From contig NZ_SUHQ01000005.1 in assembly GCF_004962245.1 (NCBI RefSeq), positions 199,386 through 263,385 of the forward strand: DNA of 64,000 nucleotides, given 5' to 3'. The notes below the pieces were generated by a model. It did not search any database and had not been told where the DNA came from. It saw only the letters and a program-made list of their open reading frames with translations. How positions within the stretch are numbered: the first letter of the stretch is position 1; each line of letters begins with the position of its first letter. This DNA is from Mesorhizobium sp. (lineage in GTDB: Bacteria; Pseudomonadota; Alphaproteobacteria; Rhizobiales; Rhizobiaceae). Of the stretch, positions 10,985-18,984 are shown piece after piece. Both the position numbers and the translations under genes were made by a program.

Positions 10985-11458
10985 TTACCCACTTGCCTTG
11001 GGCATGAAGGCCGCAACCCATTCCTTCGGAAAACGTCTTGGCCGGCCGTTCCCGCCGATGATGGCCGCCTCGACCCGCGCCTCGACCAGCACCTCGCTGC
11101 CACGCTTCAGCTGCTGCGCCATGAAGATGCGAGCACCGGAAATGTCCTCGGTTCGCGTCTCGATGGTGAGGATGTCGTCCATGCGGGCGGATCCGCGGAA
11201 GTCGATCTCCATGCGCCGCACCACCCAGACTATTCTTTCGCCATGCTTGCCCTCGGCAAGCTCTGTGTGATGGACGCCGGCAAGTCGCAGATAGTCGGAA
11301 CGGCCGCGCTCGAAGAATTCGAGATAGCGCGCGTGATAGACGACGCCGGAGAAATCGGTGTCGGCATAGTAGACCCGCGCCATCAGCCGATGGCCGAATT
11401 CCGTCAGCGCGCCGGAAAGCCCGGCGCAGAGCGTCGCCGATTCACTATGATCGTCCAT
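10985..11458 (-). CDS. ybgC: Tol-Pal-associated acyl-CoA thioesterase YbgC
   Basis: Hot-dog-fold thioesterase encoded at the head of tol-pal operons. It hydrolyses acyl-CoA or acyl-ACP and is linked to phospholipid metabolism at the membrane. The catalytic motif is YYADTDFSGVVYHARYLEFF (about residues 30-49) with the conserved Asp, and a second conserved stretch is RGSARMDDIL. 157 residues; ATG at 11458 preceded by AAGGAAAG. First minus-strand gene of the tol block; the next upstream gene is the opposite-strand GH5 enzyme. Confidence 0.93.
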   Translation of the reverse strand: MDDHSESATLCAGLSGALTEFGHRLMARVYYADTDFSGVVYHARYLEFFERGRSDYLRLAGVHHTELAEGKHGERIVWVVRRMEIDFRGSARMDDILTIETRTEDISGARIFMAQQLKRGSEVLVEARVEAAIIGGNGRPRRFPKEWVAAFMPKASG

Positions 11459-11522
11459 TGCGCTTTCCTTTTTGGGCCTGACCGGGCACCTGAAGCGCGA
11501 CGCGCTTTAGGTGGTTATTTCC

Positions 11523-11570
11523 GTGCGTGTCGTTGTCCCAAAACCGCTACACACTTTTGGGCGACACGCA
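11523..11570 (+). repeat. Dispersed 48-bp repeat, copy 1
   Basis: GTGCGTGTCGTTGTCCCAAA, then ACCGCT, and ACTTTTGGGCGACACGCA, is matched in inverted orientation at 33505-33552 with about five differences. The repeat itself contains an imperfect inverted repeat (CCCAAAA / TTTTGGG). Its translation supplies the spurious N-terminal extension of the downstream glycosidase frame. Confidence 0.8.
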
Positions 11571-11591
11571 TTAGCTTGGCGCACGAACCCG

Positions 11592-12854
11592 ATGGCACTG
11601 TTGACGGCGATGATCAAGACCTTGATGGCGGCGCTGCTTGTGCTGGCCGCGCTGGCGCTGCCGGGCCAGGCGGCGAGCTTTTCAATGAAGCGGGGCCTCA
11701 ATCTCGACCAATGGACGACATGGCCGGGCGAGGACAAATGGGGCGACCCGCAGGCAATCCTGCCCTATCCCGAATGGCGCAAGTTCCTCAACGACGACGA
11801 CCTCAAGGCGCTGAAGAGCGCCGGCTTCGATTTCCTGCGCATGCCGGTCGACCCGTCGCCGTTTCTGTCCGGCGCGACGCTGGCGCTGCGCGGCGACCTC
11901 TATGCCAGTGTGCTGGACTCGGTGCGGATGATCAATCGTGCCGGACTGAAAGTGGTCGTCGACATGCATCTGATCCCCAGCGGCGGCAGCCGCAAGATCG
12001 GCATGGGCGAGGTGATGGACGACCCGCAAACCTTCGAAGCCTATGTCGAGGTGGTGCGCAAGATGGCGCGCACGCTGGCCGATGAGGACCCCAAGAAAGT
12101 CGCCTTCGAGCCGATGAATGAGCCGGTCGTCGACTGCGACACCGACGGCACAGGCCTCTGGCCGGAGCGCCAGCAAAGACTGTTCGCGGCGGCGCGTTCG
12201 TCAGCCACCAAGCTCACCCTGATCCTGACCGGCGCCTGCTATTCCAATGCGGCATCGCTGGCAAGGATCGATCCGAAGGCGATCCCGGACGACAACATCA
12301 TCTGGACCTTTCATTCCTACGACCCGTTCCTGCTGACCCATCAGGGCGCGACCTGGGCCGGCGACTTCATCCCCTACGTGACCGGCCTGCCCTATCCGCT
12401 CAGCTCCGTCCCGCGCGCGCAACTGGATGCTACGCTCGATACGATCCGCGCAAGAATCAAGGCCGAGGCGCCATGGACGCGGCAGAGCGGTCTGCTCGCC
12501 TATCTCGACGAGCAGGTGGCCAGCATGGATACGGATGAGAGACTGCGCGGGATGATGGATGCGCCGTTCCTAACGGTCGAAGCCTGGGCAAAGGCCAACG
12601 GGATCAGGCCGGAGAACATCACGCTCGGCGAATTCGGCATGATCCGCCAGGAATACGGCAACGCCTATGTGATGCCGGCCGAATACCGCGCCGCTTATGT
12701 GAGCGACATGATCGCGCGCGCCGAAGCCCATGGCTTCGCATGGTCGGTCTGGAGCTATGGCGGCGCCTTCGGCATCGTTGACGCGTTTGATGGCGAGAAG
12801 GCCGAGCCGGATGTGATGGACGTGGTCAGGGGGCTGCCGGCAACAAAACCGTAA
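11592..12854 (+). CDS. Secreted glycoside hydrolase family 5 (cellulase-like)
   Basis: Predicted exported endoglucanase-type enzyme. ATG at 11592 gives 420 residues with a signal peptide (about 1-27, ending LPGQAA). GH5 features: RGLNLDQW near the N-terminus, GFDFLRMPVD, VVDMHL, and the acid/base motif EPMNEP with catalytic Glu about 177. WTFHSYDPF follows, with a nucleophile candidate in ITLGEFGM. Upstream in-frame sequence is the dispersed repeat, so the start must be near here; ATG at 11610 is an alternative and neither has a strong ribosome site. It lies between ruvB and ybgC on the opposite strand, interrupting a commonly contiguous block. Substrate not determinable; cellulose or glucan polymers are possible. 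Confidence 0.85.
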   Translation: MALLTAMIKTLMAALLVLAALALPGQAASFSMKRGLNLDQWTTWPGEDKWGDPQAILPYPEWRKFLNDDDLKALKSAGFDFLRMPVDPSPFLSGATLALRGDLYASVLDSVRMINRAGLKVVVDMHLIPSGGSRKIGMGEVMDDPQTFEAYVEVVRKMARTLADEDPKKVAFEPMNEPVVDCDTDGTGLWPERQQRLFAAARSSATKLTLILTGACYSNAASLARIDPKAIPDDNIIWTFHSYDPFLLTHQGATWAGDFIPYVTGLPYPLSSVPRAQLDATLDTIRARIKAEAPWTRQSGLLAYLDEQVASMDTDERLRGMMDAPFLTVEAWAKANGIRPENITLGEFGMIRQEYGNAYVMPAEYRAAYVSDMIARAEAHGFAWSVWSYGGAFGIVDAFDGEKAEPDVMDVVRGLPATKP

Positions 12855-12864
12855 GCCAGGGAAC

Positions 12865-13905
12865 TTACTGCTCTTCCTGGAACAGGCTGATTTGCTGCTG
12901 TGCCAAGTCCTTCGGTGCGTCGAGACCGAGATGCCGCCAGGCATTGGCGGTCAGCACGCGGCCCCGCGGCGTGCGCTGGATGAAGCCCTGCTGGATCAGA
13001 TAAGGTTCGATGATGTCCTCGATGGCGTCGCGCGGCTCGGAGAGCCCAGCCGCGATCGTCTCGATGCCGACCGGCCCGCCGCTAAAATTCCGCGCGATCA
13101 TCGACAAATAGCGGCGGTCGAGCGCATCGAGGCCGAGCGCATCCACCTCGAGCCGCGTCAGCGCCTCGTCGGCGATCTGCCGATCGACATGACCGTCACC
13201 GGCGACGGAGGCGAAATCGCGCACGCGGCGCAACAGGCGTCCGGCGATGCGCGGCGTGCCGCGCGCGCGGCGCGCGATCTCAAGCGCGCCATCGTCGCCG
13301 AGCGGCATGGCAAGGATGCGGGCGCCGCGGCGCACGATCTGCTCCAGTTCCTCGACGGAGTAGAAATTGAGACGGACAGGAATGCCGAAACGGTCGCGCA
13401 GCGGATTGGTCAAAAGGCCGAGCCGGGTGGTGGCGGCGACGAGGGTGAAACGGGCAAGGTCGATCTTGACCGAGCGCGCCGCCGGCCCCTCGCCGATGAT
13501 CAGGTCGAGCTGGAAATCCTCCATCGCCGGATAGAGGATTTCCTCGACCGCCGGGTTGAGCCGGTGGATCTCGTCGATGAACAGCACGTCGCGGTCTTCG
13601 AGATTGGTGAGCAATGCCGCGAGATCGCCAGCCTTGGCGATGACCGGACCGGAGGTCGAGCGGAAATTGACGCCGAGTTCGCGCGCCATGATCTGTGCCA
13701 GCGTCGTCTTGCCGAGGCCGGGCGGGCCGACGAACAGCACATGGTCGAGCGCCTCACTGCGACCCTTGGCGGCTTCGATGAACACTTTGAGATTGGCCCG
13801 CACCGCCGCCTGGCCGACGAAGTCGCCAAGCGTCTGCGGCCGCAAGGTCTGCTCGGCGTCCTCGCCGCGCTTGTCGGGAGCAATGAGGCGTGGCGAAAGG
13901 CTCAT
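12865..13905 (-). CDS. ruvB: Holliday junction branch-migration helicase RuvB
   Basis: AAA+ motor that drives branch migration with RuvA. Walker A GPPGLGKT is at residues 60-67, Walker B is LFIDEIHRL, and sensor region VAATTRLG follows. The C-terminal winged helix ends in the usual [10 protein letters not shown] segment. 346 residues, normal length. Third gene of ruvC-ruvA-ruvB, 43 bases after ruvA, converging on the GH5 gene 10 bases away. Confidence 0.98.
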   Translation of the reverse strand: MSLSPRLIAPDKRGEDAEQTLRPQTLGDFVGQAAVRANLKVFIEAAKGRSEALDHVLFVGPPGLGKTTLAQIMARELGVNFRSTSGPVIAKAGDLAALLTNLEDRDVLFIDEIHRLNPAVEEILYPAMEDFQLDLIIGEGPAARSVKIDLARFTLVAATTRLGLLTNPLRDRFGIPVRLNFYSVEELEQIVRRGARILAMPLGDDGALEIARRARGTPRIAGRLLRRVRDFASVAGDGHVDRQIADEALTRLEVDALGLDALDRRYLSMIARNFSGGPVGIETIAAGLSEPRDAIEDIIEPYLIQQGFIQRTPRGRVLTANAWRHLGLDAPKDLAQQQISLFQEEQ

Positions 13906-13948
13906 GCCGCCTTCCTTGCACAGGGCAGGGAACGAGACAAGCGCAGAC

Positions 13949-14569
13949 TCACCGCGCCAGTTCCTTCAGCCCAAAGCGGATCAGCTTCGACGCGTCCGCG
14001 TCCTCGCCGGCGCTCTTCAGCGCCGCCGCCACCGCATTGGCGGCGGTATCGCGCGAATAGCCGAGATTGATTAGAGCCGAGACGGCATCGGTGATCGGCG
14101 CTGAGGCGACGCCTTCGCCGAGCTCCTGCTTCAGGCCGATCGTGCCGGAGGCAGTGCCTGCATAGGCTGGCGCCTTGTTCTTCAGTTCGGTGACGATGCG
14201 CTCGGCCACCTTCTTGCCGACGCCCGGCGCGCGACTGACCATGGCGATATCACGCAGCGCGATGGCGTTGGCGAGATCGGCCGGCGCCAGCGTCGAAAGG
14301 ATGGCCAGCGCCACCTTGGCGCCGACGCCCTGCACATTGTTCATCAGCAGCCGGAACCACTCGCGCTCCAGCACCGACTGGAAACCGTAGAGCCGCAGCA
14401 TGTCCTCGCGCACATAGGTCTCGATGAACAACACCACCGCCTCGCCGGGTGCCGGCAAAGCGGCAAGCGTGCGCGCCGAGCAGTGGGCGACATAGCCGAC
14501 GCCGTGCACGTCGATGATGCAGAAATCCTCGTCGATCTCGTCCAGTGTGCCTTTGAGCTTGCCGATCAT
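13949..14569 (-). CDS. ruvA: Holliday junction protein RuvA
   Basis: Tetrameric junction-binding subunit. The N-terminal OB domain begins [12 protein letters not shown]. Helix-hairpin-helix motifs follow ([15 protein letters not shown] and [13 protein letters not shown]). The C-terminal third domain, which contacts RuvB, includes [12 protein letters not shown]. 206 residues. It lies 10 bases downstream of ruvC. Confidence 0.97.
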   Translation of the reverse strand: MIGKLKGTLDEIDEDFCIIDVHGVGYVAHCSARTLAALPAPGEAVVLFIETYVREDMLRLYGFQSVLEREWFRLLMNNVQGVGAKVALAILSTLAPADLANAIALRDIAMVSRAPGVGKKVAERIVTELKNKAPAYAGTASGTIGLKQELGEGVASAPITDAVSALINLGYSRDTAANAVAAALKSAGEDADASKLIRFGLKELAR

Positions 14570-14579
14570 GCCTGATCCT

Positions 14580-15089
14580 TCATGCCAGCGCCGCTATCCT
14601 ATAGGCAACACTCTGCCGGTGATGCGCGTGGCAGATGGCAATGGCAAGTGCGTCGGCGGCATCGTCAGTGTCGAAAGTCGCCTTCGGCATCAACACCTTG
14701 ACCATCATGTGGATCTGCTTCTTGTCGCCATGGCCGACGCCGATCACCGCCTTCTTGACGGCGTTGGGCGCATATTCGGCAACGACCAGACCCGCCCGCG
14801 CCGGCACCAGCATGGCGATGCCGCGCGCCTGGCCAAGCTTCAGCGTCGCTGCCGCATCCTTGTTGACGAAAGTCTGCTCGACCGCCGCCTCGTGCGGCAT
14901 AGTCGCATGCATGATATCGCTGAGCCCATCATGCAACTGGCAAAGGCGCGTCGCCAGCGCCGCCTTGTCGTCGGAACGCACAGTGCCGGAGGCAACGAAG
15001 CGCAGCGAATTGCCGAGGCTTTCGACGATGCCCCAGCCGGTGCGCCTCAGCCCCGGATCGATGCCGATGATGCGAATCGCTTCCCCCAT
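14580..15089 (-). CDS. ruvC: Holliday junction endonuclease RuvC
   Basis: Resolvase that cleaves Holliday junctions. The acidic catalytic residues can be placed: Asp in IIGIDPG (about residue 11), Glu in AVEQTF, and the Asp pair in [12 protein letters not shown]. The motif HGDKKQI is also present. 169 residues; normal. First gene of ruvCAB. Confidence 0.97.
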   Translation of the reverse strand: MGEAIRIIGIDPGLRRTGWGIVESLGNSLRFVASGTVRSDDKAALATRLCQLHDGLSDIMHATMPHEAAVEQTFVNKDAAATLKLGQARGIAMLVPARAGLVVAEYAPNAVKKAVIGVGHGDKKQIHMMVKVLMPKATFDTDDAADALAIAICHAHHRQSVAYRIAALA

Positions 15090-15176
15090 TCGCCAAGTCT
15101 ACCCTTGGCGGGCAGCGATGCCAGCGAAATGTGAACAAACCAGAAACGGGCTCCCGCCACGGCCCAGGCAGGCCTG

Positions 15177-15707
15177 TCAGCCGCGGGCGAAAGCCGTGTT
15201 CAGCAGTGTGATCTGGTCGGAAACCGGATTGACGCGGCGGCCGGATGGCGGCACGTCGGCCACGGCGCTGCCATAGATTTCCTCGTCCATGCGGCGCACC
15301 AGCGCCTGCAGGCGCAGCGAGCGGTCGACGAGGTCGAGAAAATCCTTGGGCAGTTCGCCCCAGCCTGCGGCATCGTTGTTGGCGGAAGCGGTATCGAGAC
15401 GCACCTTGGATTTTTCGGAAGCAACCTGATCGCGGGTCATCTCGCCGGAATTCGCCGCGCGCTGCAAAAGCAGCCACGAGGCGACCTGCATCAGCCTCGT
15501 GGTCAACCGCATCGACTCAGCCGCATAAAGCGTCGCGGCCAGCCTGGACAGTTTCTTCGCCTCGACCCTGCCCTTGCCGTCCAGATATTCGGCCGCCTGT
15601 TCGACCAGGCCCATGCCTTCCTGGTAGAGCGGCTTGAAGGATTGGGAGAAAACCCGGCGCTCCGCCAGCTTGATGGTTTTCGCGCTTCCCTTCGAAGACT
15701 CGTTCAT
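15177..15707 (-). CDS. rcdA: DUF1465 protein, RcdA-like adaptor of CtrA proteolysis
   Basis: DUF1465 contains Caulobacter RcdA, a ClpXP adaptor required for cell-cycle degradation of CtrA. The 176-residue protein is all-helical: YQEGMGLVEQAAEYLDG, then RLAATLYAAESMRLTTRLMQ, and a C-terminal disordered tail (VPPSGRRVNPVSDQ). ATG at 15707 with GGGGCG upstream. A perfect CtrA box at 15828-15843 lies about 120 bases before the start, matching the known CtrA dependence of rcdA in Caulobacter. The family assignment is from recognisable conserved segments; the cell-cycle role is transferred from Caulobacter. Confidence 0.8.
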   Translation of the reverse strand: MNESSKGSAKTIKLAERRVFSQSFKPLYQEGMGLVEQAAEYLDGKGRVEAKKLSRLAATLYAAESMRLTTRLMQVASWLLLQRAANSGEMTRDQVASEKSKVRLDTASANNDAAGWGELPKDFLDLVDRSLRLQALVRRMDEEIYGSAVADVPPSGRRVNPVSDQITLLNTAFARG

Positions 15708-15827
15708 CGATTACGCCCCTGCACTTGCCTTACAGCCGGCTGATTCGGCGGCATCGCCGTCATGCCTGTAGCCTATATGACTGAAGCTTGAAAATGCGCT
15801 TCGGAGGCGGTGAAGGCAAGCACATGT

Positions 15828-15843
15828 TTAACAAACGGTTAAC
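15828..15843 (+). promoter_or_regulatory. Perfect CtrA-binding box upstream of rcdA
   Basis: TTAACAAACGGTTAAC is an exact match to TTAA-N7-TTAAC, the CtrA consensus. It lies upstream of rcdA and downstream of the small-RNA terminator, so rcdA is the most likely target. Confidence 0.6.
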
Positions 15844-15878
15844 GGCGGCGCAGGCGCCGTGCAACCCGGATCGCGGAC

Positions 15879-15974
15879 AAAAAAAGAGCCGCGGATAAGG
15901 CGGCTCTCAGGAGTTTAACAGGGAGGCGTCAAACAAAGTGGCTCCAACCACTCGGTAAGAATCCAGATCACTGG
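15879..15974 (-). ncRNA. Candidate CtrA-driven trans-acting small RNA (about 96 nt)
   Basis: On the minus strand a -10-like TACTAT (15981-15986) follows a perfect CtrA box placed over the -35 position, which predicts a start near 15974. The transcript would carry hairpin CCAG-N4-CTGG and hairpin TGG-TTGGAG-CCA. An unpaired segment follows with GCCTCCCT and ACTCCT, which resemble anti-Shine-Dalgarno sites. It ends in an intrinsic terminator: GAGCCGC, loop, GCGGCTC, then seven T. No ORF is present. This architecture is typical of rhizobial trans-encoded sRNAs. It could instead be the 3' UTR and terminator of the gene ending at 16072. No expression evidence. Confidence 0.55.
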
Positions 15975-16000
15975 ATGCGCATAGTAAACGCCTGTAAAGC

Positions 16001-16016
16001 TTAATGAAGCCTTAAC
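16001..16016 (-). promoter_or_regulatory. Perfect CtrA box overlapping the -35 region of the sRNA candidate
   Basis: The plus strand reads TTAATGAAGCCTTAAC, exactly TTAA-N7-TTAAC. On the minus strand a TACTAT -10 element follows after a gap that puts the box over the -35 hexamer, the usual geometry of CtrA-activated promoters. Confidence 0.6.
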
Positions 16017-16071
16017 GGCGCGGATATTTTTTGATCAAGTGTCGCCCGCCTGTGCCGTAACAGCACAGTGC

Positions 16072-16479
16072 TCAGGCCTTTTGGGGCTCAGGAAGCCGCT
16101 CGGCTTTCCACACCACCGGCAGCGTGATGTAGGCGAACAGCAGCAATCCCGCGTAAAAGCTCATCGAGGACACTGCCACCAGCGGCTCGATCGCCGGGTT
16201 GCCGGCAAGCATGATGTAAAGGCCGATCAACAGGCCGATGCCACTGATTGCCGTCAACCAGAAATGGACGGTGGCGAGCGTCTTTTGCCCGATTGCCGGA
16301 AACAAATGGTAGAAGAAGGCAAACACCGCCGACATCAGCCATCCGGCCACCATGATATGGGCGTGGGTCGGCATCTGCCCATGGTCTTTGCTGATCGCCA
16401 TCTGAAGGCCGAGCGCCATCCCGCACAGTGCGTAGATGACGGCCAGCGTGAAGAAATTTCGTGCTACCTTTTGCATCAT
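16072..16479 (-). CDS. Small four-helix membrane protein with conserved His residues
   Basis: 135 residues with four predicted membrane segments: about 10-27, 38-60, 70-90 and 105-125. The stretch PTHAHIMVAGW in the second helix region, plus a later FFYHLFP, is reminiscent of helix II and His ligands of heme-copper oxidase subunit I. The protein is far too small for an oxidase and no metal function can be claimed. Start MMQ at 16479 with GGGGGA upstream. Divergent from the DUF2269 gene across 347 bases. Function unknown. Confidence 0.7.
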   Translation of the reverse strand: MMQKVARNFFTLAVIYALCGMALGLQMAISKDHGQMPTHAHIMVAGWLMSAVFAFFYHLFPAIGQKTLATVHFWLTAISGIGLLIGLYIMLAGNPAIEPLVAVSSMSFYAGLLLFAYITLPVVWKAERLPEPQKA

Positions 16480-16826
16480 ATCCCCCGAATTGCCATTTCC
16501 CGCTTTGGGAATGGGTTGAGTTTAGGCGGTTGATCCGCCACCGGATCCCCGGCATCGGCGCATTAGCATCGGCAATGTTTCTGGACGATGCCGCATCGCG
16601 GCCGACCCCTCCCGGCCCTGCAGCAGTAGCAGCAAACAGCGCGGCACACTCGTGCAATCGCTTAACGGTTCCATTCCGGCCGCGTTTCGCAGGACGCCGA
16701 AACAAACCTGCCTCCCACGCGACATCGTTCCGAAACAGGCGCCGCGCTAAACGCCCGCTCCTCGCAGCGAGACGGAGCAAACCTGCGCCGCTCACGATCA
16801 TCAAGAAACATCCAGGAGGGAAAAAC
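16480..16826. other. Divergent intergenic region, no gene seen
   Basis: This stretch separates two outward-reading membrane-protein genes and presumably holds both promoters. The long upstream extension of the plus-strand frame has no ribosome site and unremarkable composition, so I do not count it as coding. No clear repeats. Confidence 0.4.
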
Positions 16827-17378
16827 ATGGACTGGTACTCGATCGTCAAATTTCTGCACATCGTCTCGGCGATCCTCTGGGTCGGCGGCGGCTTCACGCT
16901 GATGGTGCTTGCCGTACGCGCCGACCGCGCCGGAAACATAGAAGGCATGCTGCAGGCCATGCGCGCCACCGGAGAGTTGGGCAACAGGTTCTTCGCGCCG
17001 ATGTCGATGCTGACGCTTGCCTTCGGCCTCATCATGTGCGGGTTCTGGGTCGGCTTCTCCGACCTGTGGATCCTGATCGGCCTTGCCGGCTATGCAACGA
17101 CCTTCTGCATCGGCATGTTCGTCTTCAAGCCGACCGCCGACCGCATGGCGGGGATGATCGCCAAGGACGGCGTGACGCCGGCGGCCCTGGCCCAGGGCCA
17201 GCGCATCCTCAGCGCTGCACGCCTCGACTATTCGGTGATGCTCGTGATCATCGCCGACATGGTGCTGAAGCCGACGCTGAACGATGTCACCATCCTGGGC
17301 TGCATGGCGCTGGTCCTGACCACCGGGATTGCTCTCGCCCTCGGCGGGGCGCGCCGGCTGGTGCCGAGTGCCGCCTGA
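16827..17378 (+). CDS. DUF2269-family integral membrane protein
   Basis: 183 residues, four hydrophobic helices: about 5-28 (VKFLHIVSAILWVGGGFTLM), 55-75, 80-100 and 140-175. The N-terminal H..SAILWVGG pattern is typical of DUF2269 and related putative heme-binding membrane families. ATG at 16827 is preceded by AGGAGGG at ideal spacing. Function unknown. Its neighbour on the other strand is also a small His-containing membrane protein, which may point to a shared redox role, but this is only a guess. Confidence 0.8.
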   Translation: MDWYSIVKFLHIVSAILWVGGGFTLMVLAVRADRAGNIEGMLQAMRATGELGNRFFAPMSMLTLAFGLIMCGFWVGFSDLWILIGLAGYATTFCIGMFVFKPTADRMAGMIAKDGVTPAALAQGQRILSAARLDYSVMLVIIADMVLKPTLNDVTILGCMALVLTTGIALALGGARRLVPSAA

Positions 17379-17539
17379 AGTCTGCGGCGCAGCCGATAGA
17401 GCGGAATGCGTTCAAATTGAACTGAGCGCCCCCGCTCTATCTATTTGTTTTAGCCGTATTTCTGACGACGCCAGGTGATTCCACTTGGCTGCAGAATGCT
17501 CAAGCGGCTCGACCGCCGGCAGCTTCAATGGGCGGCGAT

Positions 17540-18310
17540 CTATAGGAGGCCGGCGATCCCGTCCCACAGAAGCTTGACCGCGACGACCGCCACGGTCGCG
17601 TAGGTGAATGGATAGAACAGTTCCGGCCGCATCCGCCGCACCAGCCAGGCGCCGGCGACGGTCGAGAGCGGCGCCAGCGGTAGCAGAACCGCTGACGCGG
17701 CCAGATTGGTGGTGTCGAACTGTCCCAGCGCAAAATAGGGGATGAGCTTCAATGCGTTGGTGGCGGCAAAAAAGATTGCGGCGGTGCCCGACAGTACTTT
17801 CGGATCGAGCCGGATCGGCAGCGCATAGACCTGAAAGGGCGGGCCGCCGACATGGGCGACGAAGCTGGTGAAGCCGGCGACCGTCCCCCAGAAGGCGGCA
17901 GCCGCGCGGTTGGGCTCGGCAGCGTGGTTCGCACCGTGCCGCATCTGTAGATAGACCCAGCGAAGCACGAAGATAATGGCCACGGCGCCGACGATCAGCC
18001 GCACCATTTCCTGTGTCACCAGCGCCGCGGTCAGCCAGCCGAGGCCGATGCCGATCACCGCCCCCGGCATCATGTCCGTAAGCATCTTGCGGTCGTAGAC
18101 ACCCCGCCATGTCCACACCGAGACGATGTCCATCAGGCACAGAATCGGCAGCAGGATGGCGGCGGCCTGCACCGGCGGCATGGCAAGCGCCATCAGCGGC
18201 ACGCCGACGAAGCCGACCGCACCGCCAAAGCCGCCCTTGGACAGACCGACCAGGATGACGGCTGGAATGGCGGCGGCATAGAACCACGGATCGAGGAGAA
18301 GGCCTGACAT
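17540..18310 (-). CDS. Sulfite exporter TauE/SafE family protein
   Basis: 256-residue inner-membrane permease with about eight hydrophobic helices. The N-terminal motif VGLSKGGFGGAVGFVGVPLM is the family signature, repeated weakly in the second half (FTSFVAHVGGPPFQVYALP). Members export sulfite, sulfoacetate or other organosulfur anions; the substrate here cannot be told. It stands alone, 91 bases from the downstream end of the lrp-type gene on the same strand. Confidence 0.9.
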   Translation of the reverse strand: MSGLLLDPWFYAAAIPAVILVGLSKGGFGGAVGFVGVPLMALAMPPVQAAAILLPILCLMDIVSVWTWRGVYDRKMLTDMMPGAVIGIGLGWLTAALVTQEMVRLIVGAVAIIFVLRWVYLQMRHGANHAAEPNRAAAAFWGTVAGFTSFVAHVGGPPFQVYALPIRLDPKVLSGTAAIFFAATNALKLIPYFALGQFDTTNLAASAVLLPLAPLSTVAGAWLVRRMRPELFYPFTYATVAVVAVKLLWDGIAGLL

Positions 18311-18401
18311 GGGGAAAGGAGGCTGGAGGGAAGGTCTGGCTCTGGAATAGACCAGAAACGGTCACGCCGCGACCGCAAAATATGTACCCGTTGCCACCGG
18401 G

Positions 18402-18851
18402 TCACATGCTTGGCATGTCGAGCGGTGGCGGGCGCCTCTGGATCGGCTGCGCCTTGATGATGGCGGTGCTGGTTTCGGCCTTGTCGGCGATACGGTCGAG
18501 AAGCTTGTCGAGATCGCCGATCGAACGCACGAACAGCCGGGCAACAAAGCAGTCGTCGCCCGTCACCTTGTCGCATTCGCCAAACTCCGGGGTCTCCTCG
18601 ATCAGCTTCTGGACGATATGCAGCTTGCCCGGCAAGGGCCGGATACGAACGATCGCCTGCAAGGTGTAGCCGAGCGCTTGGGGATCGATCTCGATGGTGA
18701 AAGCCCTGATAACGCCGCGATCCTCGAGACGTCGAAGCCGTTCCGAAACACTTGGCGACGATAGCCCGACCTTTTGGGCCAACTCCTTCAGCGAGGTTCG
18801 TGAATCCCGGATCAGGATGTCGAGAAGCTTTTTGTCCAGCTCGTCCAGCAT
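18402..18851 (-). CDS. Lrp/AsnC-family transcriptional regulator
   Basis: 149 residues from ATG at 18851 (GAGG eight bases upstream); a GTG at 18887 would add 12 residues. The N-terminal winged HTH reads LDKKLLDILIRDSRTSLKEL, then SSPSVSERLRRLEDRGVI. The C-terminal RAM ligand-binding domain includes ECDKVTGDDCFVARLFVRS. Divergently placed next to a DMT-family transporter, the usual arrangement for an amino-acid-responsive activator of an exporter. The effector is not evident. Confidence 0.92.
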   Translation of the reverse strand: MLDELDKKLLDILIRDSRTSLKELAQKVGLSSPSVSERLRRLEDRGVIRAFTIEIDPQALGYTLQAIVRIRPLPGKLHIVQKLIEETPEFGECDKVTGDDCFVARLFVRSIGDLDKLLDRIADKAETSTAIIKAQPIQRRPPPLDMPSM

Positions 18852-18984
18852 TTTACGGTCCTCAAGCAAAAACGAATATTTCCTCACTTAATTAGGCGAA
18901 ACACCGATATCACCTTTCGAAAATTATAGAAAGCGTTGGAGCCACATGAGATTGTCAAGCCTCAACGGATCACAGGGACATCTC

